This document shows, in pieces, positions 1-7,300 of a stretch of 21,898 nucleotides of DNA. Under the pieces are notes generated by a model. The model saw only the letters and a list, made by a program, of their open reading frames with translations, ran no database searches and was not told the DNA's origin. Both the position numbers and the translations under genes were made by a program. Location of the stretch: NCBI GenBank assembly GCA_010014835.2, contig JAAAKB020095570.1, positions 1-21,898 on the forward strand. Direction: 5' to 3'. Every line of letters begins with the position of its first letter. The stretch's first letter is position 1. Source of the stretch: Apostichopus leukothele (lineage: Eukaryota; Echinodermata; Holothuroidea; Aspidochirotida; Stichopodidae).

Positions 1-76
1 ACTAGACAGAGGGTGAAGACTAAAAGGAAACGGTGCAGAAATTCCGTTTTGTTATGTAGTTTACGTTTTTGTTGGT

Positions 77-90
77 GGGGGGGGGGGGGG
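77..90 (+). repeat. Poly(dG) tract, 14 G
   Basis: Uninterrupted run of 14 G, preceded by GTTGGT and followed by TTCGGTCCC. Confidence 0.95.
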
Positions 91-319
91 TTCGGTCCCA
101 ATTTTATCAGGCTTAAATTGCCAAAAGTATATAAAAAAAATCAGCTGTACACGTTCCAGGCTCAAACTTTGTATGAAAATGGGATGGATTAAATTTTGAA
201 CAAACCGTGGCAATATTTGGAATCCAGCGAGGACTGATTGTTATCGATCTTTTCGTTTCGGAATTATTAGTCATATACAATATAATAGGCCCAATGGCAG
301 GGGTACAACCACGAATACG

Positions 320-354
320 TCTGGGGTGGGGTGGGGTGACTAAGCCACCCCAGA
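320..354. repeat. G/C-rich inverted repeat with three GGGG runs
   Basis: TCTGGGGTGG (320-329) pairs perfectly with CCACCCCAGA (345-354) across a 15-nt loop. The left half holds three GGGG runs in GGGGT periodicity, one short of a simple four-run quadruplex. Confidence 0.8.
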
Positions 355-577
355 ATAAGATCAAGGGGACTCATCCCCTCCCCCTCCCCCACTCGCAGAC
401 AGAATATTACACCAACAAATCCTAGTTGACGAAACTTAAATATTATATATGTGCGGAACATCCTAAACAAACGAAAATACTTCAACATTGTGTCAAAAGT
501 TGCAAAATGTAGCACCATTTTGTTATGTAAGCACCCTCCATTGACAACAATTTCTCAAATTATCCTCCTATTTAACA

Positions 578-589
578 CCCCCCCCCCCC
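578..589 (+). repeat. Poly(dC) tract, 12 C
   Basis: Uninterrupted run of 12 C, opposite in strand sense to the G tract at 77-90. Confidence 0.95.
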
Positions 590-871
590 AATTCCAAAAA
601 AGACAATTCAAAACCCCTTTTCGGAAAGCGACTCCATATAGAAATAGCTTGAAACCGTGAAAATGTCAGGGGATATCGGAAAACCAAAACTCCCAGAAAT
701 TGAAACAAAACTTATGATCTGATGTCTTGACGTTTTGATAGTTTAGGTCTTCGAAGTTTCAAAAGTAAATTGTAGTAAACTAAGGACGTTATTGAAACAC
801 AACCTGACCTGGTAGTAAATGACTTTAAGAGTATATCATCCTGTTACAAAGTTAGTGGTTAAAGTCATAAA

Positions 872-913
872 CTTAAACCAGGGAGTTGTTCCATAACAAC
901 TCCCTGCTTAAAC
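872..913. mobile_element. Minimal palindromic insertion, copy 1 (28 bp plus 7-bp duplication)
   Basis: The unit at 879-906 is a perfect hairpin: arm CAGGGAGTTGTT, loop CCAT, arm AACAACTCCCTG. The 7-mer CTTAAAC abuts it on both sides (872-878 and 907-913), as expected of a target-site duplication. The CAGGG...CCCTG ends recall hAT-like termini, though those usually give 8-bp duplications. There is no internal coding space, so any movement would depend on another element's transposase. Confidence 0.7.
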
Positions 914-954
914 GGGTAAATGTAAGCAACTTGTGGGTGTTGATATGCGACATG

Positions 955-996
955 GTAGAACCAGGGAGTTGTTCCATAGCAACTCCCTGGTAGAAC
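955..996. mobile_element. Minimal palindromic insertion, copy 2 (28 bp plus 7-bp duplication)
   Basis: The unit at 962-989 differs from copy 1 at one base (AGCAAC instead of AACAAC in the right arm). It is flanked by a different exact 7-mer, GTAGAAC (955-961 and 990-996). A different flank with the same length of duplication indicates a separate insertion rather than a tandem duplication of copy 1. Confidence 0.7.
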
Positions 997-999
997 TAC

Positions 1000-2327
1000 C
1001 TCAGCAAGATGGTGGAGATCCTACGTGATGTGGCTATAGGTGTGAGCTTCACCGTTTTGACAAGGTTTCTTTTCAAATAAAGTTCACCTTAAAATACGTA
1101 ACGAAGAAGGCTATCTAGAATGATCGCTAGAACGATCTTTTCAAAACTTGATACGGCTTCAGCTCCTCTACCCGGGTCTTTTAATCTTACGATTGTTAAT
1201 TACCAAGTTAAAAAAGTTAATTATGTTTAAATATAGACTGGTACCTTTTTTCTTTATTTATTGCAATGTCGTCTTTCATAACGTACTATACAAGAAAAAT
1301 GAACAAGACAATTAAGCGATGCCAAAAACATTAGCATTCCCAGAGAAAATTCTTTTCATTGTCGGTAACAGTAAATTCGCATCAAACAACTAAACCTACC
1401 CTCTCAACCAATGAACGACTAGCATTAGCGTAACGTCATGATTTCTAGCAATTATGCATAAACCAATCACCCACACAGACGTTACAGTGCACGCAATCAT
1501 CTTTGAGCACATGTGTAATATAGCCTATACAAAACTATATTCATTTAGATACTTTTCAAGAAAAGTCACCCAAGATAGAACTTGGGTACGAAAACCGAAT
1601 GACTTAACTGGTCCACTGTCAACCCCACATCCCTTACATCAAGACTATAACCATATGATGACGATGGTGTTACGTCAAATGTGTATCACGTGTCCCTTGG
1701 AAAGGGAAGTAGAAGGTCATTTAACACATTATTACATTACAATGTTGCAACTCCTTGATTGAACAAGACTTTATAGCAAAATGATGTATTGTTGTTGTTC
1801 TTCTTGCTTTTGTTTATTATATAATCTTCGATATTGTATTGACACAAATATCCCTTTTAACACTGACGTTGGTCATCTCAAATAACGAGAAAGTGTACAT
1901 ATTTGATATTATCATTTTTTAAATTCTTTCGAAAAATGTTTGTGCGACGCAGAGTTCAAGAAAACTTTCAAGAACAAGAACCAAAAATTTATTACAAAAC
2001 AATAATTGTTAATTTTCCTAGCTAGCGTTCATTGAGTGATAAACTGAACAGATTGTCTTGCTCAAGTGTATATTTCTTCGGAATTAGGCCAATGGGCGCA
2101 ATGCTTATACTAAAGCTTGTAGATTTGTCAAGAGAAAATGCCTTCAGTATACTTTAAAGTTGTACTTGGAGTTACAAAGAATGGAAATATGACAAAATGC
2201 CTTTCGTCATTTGTTGTGTCTTAAGTTATTTATTGACAAATTATGGATTAACCTATATGGTCACTACCCGTAAATCATATGAGATTGTGTCCACATTTCT
2301 GTTGAAGAAGATTGGTAGATATACTTT
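1000..2327. other. Gene-free stretch
   Basis: AT-rich. A 102-codon frame at 1454-1762 shows no domain, repeat structure or splice context and is likely chance. A short CTAGAAYGATC direct repeat (period 12) is at 1115-1137 and a CACGTG at 1687-1692. Nothing else is recognised. Confidence 0.6.
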
Positions 2328-2430
2328 CAGAAACTAAAGTGTTAAATTATAGATGCTTCACTCAACTCATAAAAGACAGAAACTAAAGTGTTAAATGATA
2401 TATTCTGCACTCAACTTAAAGAAGACAGAA
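2328..2430 (+). repeat. 49-bp tandem repeat, two copies plus a partial third
   Basis: Units begin CAGAAACTAAAGTGTTAAAT at 2328 and 2377, and a partial CAGAAAC starts at 2426, all with a 49-bp period. The array runs directly into the dispersed repeat that begins near 2405, so the second unit overlaps its left part. Confidence 0.8.
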
Positions 2431-2624
2431 ACCCAACCATCATTATTGATCTATGTGATCGAGATAACTGGCATGCACAACCTATACCGAAACAGCTACG
2501 AAATATCTCAAACCACTCGGGAGTTTATCGCATATTTAATGTTCCTTCACGCTCAACTTCGCCGAAGACTTGATCAAGTCTAAATATGACGTCATTCGAG
2601 CCACCTGTGCTTCTGTTTCTTATG
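2405..2624 (+). repeat. Dispersed repeat family, copy A
   Basis: Aligns co-linearly along its length with 21227-21464. Shared blocks include CTATGTGAT, GAGATAACTG/GAAATAACTG, CTTCACGC/CTTTCACGC, GTCTAAATAYGACG and TGTGCTTC. A frame encoding YVIEIT and later FLHAQ stays open to TAA at 2581, as in copy B. No tRNA-like head or poly(A) tail is obvious, so the class (SINE, MITE or duplicated exon) is unknown. Confidence 0.7.
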
Positions 2625-2629
2625 TTTAT

Positions 2630-3359
2630 TTATTTATTACAACGTTATTTTTTTTCTGTGAAGGTGGAGTATTTTATAGACGCCAAAATACCGGTATAAA
2701 ATATTGAAGTTATTAACATGACCCAATAAATGGCATTGATTTCTGTATCAATACCGTCGACATTCTACCTTGAATATATGAAAAGAAGAATACAAAACAC
2801 GAAATATATAGGTTTCAGTTCCTAGTGACAGATCACAGACACAATAGCGCATGATTTGCCTTAGTTGTTTGTCGGAGTTCTTCATCACAAATACCTGTCA
2901 TAAAAGCTTAGGATGACGATTAGGTTTGTGTCCCCTTTACAATTATACCAAAAACTCTCTTCTTTTTTAAAACCACCTTCCTTCCTCCCTCCACTCTCCC
3001 TTCCCCGTCTTCACAAGATTGATTTGAAATGTCAACAACTACCTCACTGTTCTCCCGGGATCATTTCAATCTAGAGTTTTTGAAATAAATATAATATTAT
3101 GATCTTGTTTACTCGGTGTTCCTCTTGAATAAAACTGACAGGTTGCAGTAGTTTGTTGCAGGTGTTATTGAAATACCTTTACTATCTGTTTAACTCTTCA
3201 AGAGATGTCTATCAAAATAATTCCAAGCTCTACACAGAATCGATCGAAGACAAACTTTCCCTACCAATTTACCCTGATTGATGGCTCAGAATTTGGTTGA
3301 ACCAAAGATTTATTTTCACTACATACACAAATCCTGCAATATTTTTGTAGCCATGACTA
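2630..3359. other. Gene-free stretch upstream of the hes promoter
   Basis: AT-rich with a CTTCCTTCCTCCCTCC pyrimidine run near 2978-3003. No coding or RNA gene is seen. Confidence 0.6.
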
Positions 3360-3440
3360 ATCGTCTGTACTGGAAGCCCGTGCGATATCGTTCTTTTAAG
3401 CTTCATTTTGGCGGCAGTTTATTTGTTTGACTTATAACGG

Positions 3441-3446
3441 CACGTG
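3441..3446. promoter_or_regulatory. CACGTG E-box (candidate HES/bHLH site)
   Basis: The core sits in GGCACGTGGC, close to the palindromic GGCACGTGCC preferred by HES/E(spl)/HEY dimers. About 300 bp upstream of the CSL pair, it could mediate negative autoregulation, the usual HES feedback. A single E-box is weak evidence. Confidence 0.35.
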
Positions 3447-3558
3447 GCAGCTCGACTTTGCTAAATAGATTACTTACGCAGTCCTATACTCGGCACCCCA
3501 TATCTCATGCATTCAAACCTTGTAGTTCAATTGTCCAAAGTGATTACAAAGTTATTGC

Positions 3559-3568
3559 TGATTGACAG
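3559..3568 (+). promoter_or_regulatory. PBX-MEIS/PREP decamer TGATTGACAG
   Basis: An exact match to the composite TALE-homeodomain site (PBX half TGATTGA, MEIS/PREP half TGACAG). It lies 20 bp upstream of the first CCAAT box; TALE and NF-Y sites are known to co-occur at promoters. A partial second copy, TGATTGAC, is at 3696-3703. Confidence 0.5.
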
Positions 3569-3588
3569 CCACTCGGGTGCTTTCCGCA

Positions 3589-3593
3589 CCAAT
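3589..3593 (+). promoter_or_regulatory. CCAAT box 1 (NF-Y type)
   Basis: ACCAATCAGAA contains the optimal NF-Y pentamer with favourable 3' CAG flank. It is paired with a second identical core 33 bp downstream. Confidence 0.6.
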
Positions 3594-3621
3594 CAGAACT
3601 AAGTTGAGAGATTAAGCCTGG

Positions 3622-3626
3622 CCAAT
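3622..3626 (+). promoter_or_regulatory. CCAAT box 2 (NF-Y type)
   Basis: GCCAATCAGAA, same orientation as box 1, 33 bp (about three helical turns) apart. NF-Y boxes in promoters are commonly spaced by whole helical turns. It lies 120 bp upstream of the CSL pair. Confidence 0.6.
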
Positions 3627-3745
3627 CAGAAAGTCCTTTACAACAGGCTATCAAAAAGGCAACCATTTTTTTGTTTACTTGCGCGCGTTGGCCTGTGATT
3701 GACTTTTCGCATTTCAAACGTGTATCGGAATGCCCTTATTCGGAG

Positions 3746-3777
3746 TGTGGGAAAATGCAAAACGTAAAGTTCTCACA
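3746..3777. promoter_or_regulatory. Su(H)/CSL paired site (SPS), Notch response element
   Basis: TGTGGGAA (3746-3753) and, inverted, TTCTCACA (3770-3777) face each other across exactly 16 bp. Both halves fit YGTGRGAA. Head-to-head CSL sites with a 15-17 bp spacer are the known arrangement on which two Notch ICD-CSL-Mastermind complexes dimerise, and they typify promoters of E(spl)/Hes1 genes. The site is about 560 bp upstream of the hes start codon and nothing else is nearby, so hes is the obvious target. Occupancy is inferred. Confidence 0.8.
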
Positions 3778-3905
3778 CGCCAGCGTTGAGGGCAAACTAA
3801 AGCGTAAACATTCGAAGCCAGGTTGAGAATTCATTCAGGTTTACTCAAGCGCAGCGCTCTAACCGTTCCCCCTTTAATAACGGGAAGTCTTAAACTTAGA
3901 TTGGT

Positions 3906-4339
3906 TTAAGCCCTGTGGGATATCACGATTATTACCATTGCCAACACTCGCTAAACAAGATCACTCATAACAAAACAAAACAAAACAAAAAAATAATAAA
4001 GACATTTGAATGGAAGGATAAACTCAAGAAATCTAAAGAAACAGAACGATTTTTCTTTTCTTTTGCGAGGTGTAAAATGTTACAGAAAGCTCAAGTTGAA
4101 AGGGAAAAAAAACTAAAGAAGATAAAGGAGCGCACCTGTTACGTTGGAGGTTTGGTAGAGGATCTCACGAGCTGCCTCAACCTGGGGATCATATTTGACA
4201 ATATGTAAATAAAAAATAGCAAATTCGACAACGTTTCTTCTCTTTTTCATTACATTCCGTGTAATATCTCCTCAACTGAGATGCCTTAGGAGTAGAGTTT
4301 TTTTTCTTTCTTCAGCGGATGAGAGAACGAATTTTCAGA
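3906..4339 (+). other. hes: Probable hes 5' UTR (possibly spliced), with short uORF
   Basis: A-rich leader including CAAAA repeats (3971-3990). A 43-codon uORF starts at ATG 4077 and stops at 4208; its Lys-rich product has no recognisable domain. A possible 111-bp 5' UTR intron would use GTAAAT at 4205 and the strong pyrimidine-plus-CAG acceptor ending at 4315. The extent depends on the unproven transcription start. Confidence 0.4.
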
Positions 4340-4366
4340 ATGCCGTTGGATAAACCCAGACCCAAA
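4340..4366 (+). CDS. hes: hes coding exon 1 (N-terminus MPLDKPRPK)
   Basis: This encodes nine residues and ends in phase 0 at a consensus GTAAGT donor (4367-4372). The stretch ending ...KPRPK joins in frame to the basic region in exon 2. Two acceptor-like sequences lie just upstream: a 15-nt pyrimidine run ending in CAG at 4313-4315, and TTTTCAG ending at 4338. The first coding exon may therefore begin at a 5' UTR intron boundary rather than be continuous with the promoter. Exon 1 is certain only through its donor and the family-like MP start; the upstream ATG at 4319 remains an alternative. Confidence 0.82.
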
Positions 4367-7300
4367 GTAAGTATTACTATTATTATTTTCCCCTTTCTTT
4401 GTATTTTCTTTTATTTATTTATGTTTATTTCTTGCTTTGTTTTGTTAATGAAAAGGGATCGGATGACAACATATTCGTTTGTTGTTAGCTTTTGTTAATA
4501 GAACAGTACAATATGTCATATATTTCAATCATTATGCAAATAAATTTGTGTTCTAAATTAATTGAAAACTTAACCTTGCACACTAATTTCTTAAGTCTTT
4601 CTTATTTTGACGTTTTATTTTTTTGCTCTGATTCTTGAATTTAGTTGCATACAATTTACCATCGCGTTTTCCATATTGATGCGTCATCGATCGATTGAGG
4701 CAGAGTTTTTGTCACAATTTGTTTTGTCTTTTACGGTTACAAGGTTGAAAATATTAACTTTGTATCGATTTTGTTTTAAACAAGATCAACATCGCAGAGC
4801 GTTATCGATTAGATTATTCAAACATGGTGGCATTTCAGAGCAATTTATTTTACAGATTTAAAGAACAATATTTATTAAGTTATCTATACAGCGCAAAAAA
4901 CGAGCACTAATAGTCACATGTATAAGATTGGTTAATCAATGATTGTTCTTAATTGATATCAATTTTCTTCAAATTTTCACGTTTTTTTATTCTTGTTGTA
5001 TCTGCTTGTTTGTTTTCGTCGCTACTATGAATTTCGTTGGAGGGTTTTAGTTTGATCACGATTTAAAGATAACAAATAAATAGTACATTATTACGAAAGG
5101 TTACATTCTGGACAATCTCCGTTGCAGATATTTATATTAATTTGTCTTGGCTACTCAATGTATGGTTCCATTTACATTATAATCTTAATTCTGTATTTCT
5201 GCAAGTGAGACCAGTCTAATTAGCACAAAAGCCATGAAGGTAAACCTTTGCCGCATGAATGTTGCAAATGTTTAATCGATGGATTTTCAGAATGAAAACC
5301 TAAACATCCAGTTTAAATTTCACAACTAATTAAATATAATCTACACATTACGCTTACAACCTACCACTTACATCCTAACCCCTACACACACCCCTTCCAC
5401 CTCTAACGAAATTGTGATCTTCAAATTGATAAGTATGCTAAAAAAGAAAGAAAAGGTATATACCACAAACAAAGAAAAAAGAATAACACAGCTTATTGTT
5501 GTATCTTTCTCTTCCTTTTCGGTCAACTTTTGTTTTAGTAGTTTCGACTATTTATTAATGGTGGGCGGTCGGTGGCGGATAATCATTCAAACTTGTTCAA
5601 GGTTTGGGCCTTTCAAGTTATTACGCAACATTGATAAGAGTTAAATTAGCAATGACATGTCTCAAAATGTTTTCAAGTTTTTGACAGTGCCGGTAAAATG
5701 TTCTCTTTCTTATCATTGAGACCCGAAAATGTGTGACCATGAATTATCTGACATATCTGGGGCAATAATGTAGATCATTAAAATGGCGGGAGAATAACAT
5801 TTCTCTGCAGGCTGGGATGATATTAACTATTTCTTGTTTACTAGTTTAGGTCTAGTTGTAAGTACAAATGTGTGTTATTGGTTCCATGTAAACAAAACTA
5901 GATGTACATTCTACTTAAAGATATTGTGATCTGATTAAGTAGACTTGTGTTATTTGGGAAAAGACTGTTGCTTACCCGTGAACGTCGCATAATAAAATAT
6001 CAGGGATTTGGGCCAATATATCTATTACGCGAACGTAGGAGTGGGCCTATATAGTCCATGAATTAAGCACAAGCATAAAACACACGTAACACTTTTATTA
6101 AATAATGTAATTATGCACATAGCAGTATACCCATGCACGTGATCGTTTAACAGTCGAGGGACATTTTGTTGGAAACAAGCAGGGACTCGCAAACCCTTCC
6201 GGTCCTCTGGTTTTGCTTGAATTTTACTACAGTTGCCAGCATCAACCTTGAATCTGTAACAAAAGTTTCCCAGAAAGTTTTACTATCAATCTAGTTTGGT
6301 GAAAATTGCCCCAAATTGGATTTCTGTATTATACCAACCCGAATACTGAGTAAAGTTTGATACAACATGAGTTAAAATCTCGGATTAAAATCGACATCGG
6401 AAGGGCACTCCTGTATATGGTTTTTACTGATTTTTATACAATAATTGAATAGGTTTATTAGGGGTGGTATTTGCAATTGTTGTGATGCAATGATGACGTT
6501 TATATACATGACCTGATACTGAAATTGATTAGGCCTACTTAAACTTTGAAAGTATGTAGAAAGTGACAAAGAGAGATAGCGGCAAAGTGACATCACAATA
6601 TGGTAAAATGACAGCCCTCTGTGACCTTTGAACCTGGATATCTCACAACAGAAAGCAGAGTTTTTAATATGTTGTTGTTAGAGTTGGTCATCACAGGCGT
6701 CTCTATTACATCAAGGAAAAGATAATAGCTGGGGTTTGATTCTCATTTAAGTTTGGTGTGATACATCCTGATTTACATTACTTTTGAAATACTGTGGAAG
6801 TTTGCTTTTCGATGCGAAATAAATATCGAATGCACTCCTTATTTTCCTGCGATATAAGCTATTGTTGTTTCTATCATTCAAGGTCGAGGTACTCACCTGG
6901 TAATCACAGCTTTGATATGTCCATGCTATTGTTATATTTTCATAAACAGCGTTCTAAGTTACATCTAACAATGCCAGGCAACCGATTGTGTGTTTAACCT
7001 TTGACACGTGGTGCTAACAGCTGACGAAAGAATCCCATTTCACTTTGAACTACACCGCAGTTACCGCTTTATTATGGAATCAAAACAAAACCTGGACAAG
7101 TCAATGTAGATATTTTAGATTTAGAAGCTTTAATATAGGGAAGTGGATGTTCAATTCCGAGTTACCTATAGGTATTCTATATATTATTATACCAGAAGTC
7201 GCAAATTACCGATTGTGAAACTATTCCATTGGATGCTGGGGAAAAGACCGATAATACAAAATTGTTGCCGACTGACACTTTTGTTTTACGGTCTTAATTG

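Larger units (their letters stand above)
1..870. other. Gene-free stretch with homopolymer G/C tracts
   Basis: No coding frame is convincing. The stretch is marked by a G14 run, a G/C-rich hairpin, a C-rich pyrimidine run (375-390, with a small AGGGGA/TCCCCT hairpin at 364-379) and a C12 run. The word TTTTGTTATGTA occurs at 47-58 and 518-529. It may be a decayed repeat, but no family is recognised. Confidence 0.5.
3360..3905 (+). promoter_or_regulatory. hes: hes promoter region (CpG-enriched)
   Basis: CpG dinucleotides cluster here (about 16 in 3660-3880 by eye) against a CpG-poor background. In order it carries a CACGTG E-box, a TGATTGACAG decamer, two CCAATCAG boxes, a second TGATTGAC, the CSL pair and a weak TATA-like TTTAATAA (3873-3880). 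If that TATA-like motif is used, transcription would begin near 3905, but no clear initiator is visible. The exact transcription start is unknown. Confidence 0.65.

Noticed and set aside
1454-1762. 102-codon plus-strand frame
   Set aside because: No recognisable domain, no splice or promoter context, and a composition like translated AT-rich DNA.
3915-4208. 97-codon Lys-rich frame
   Set aside because: It begins with GTG, not ATG; only the 43-codon part from 4077 is a plausible uORF.
5341-5405. C-rich TAACCC-like run as telomeric repeat
   Set aside because: No regular TTAGGG/CCCTAA periodicity; just C-rich low complexity.
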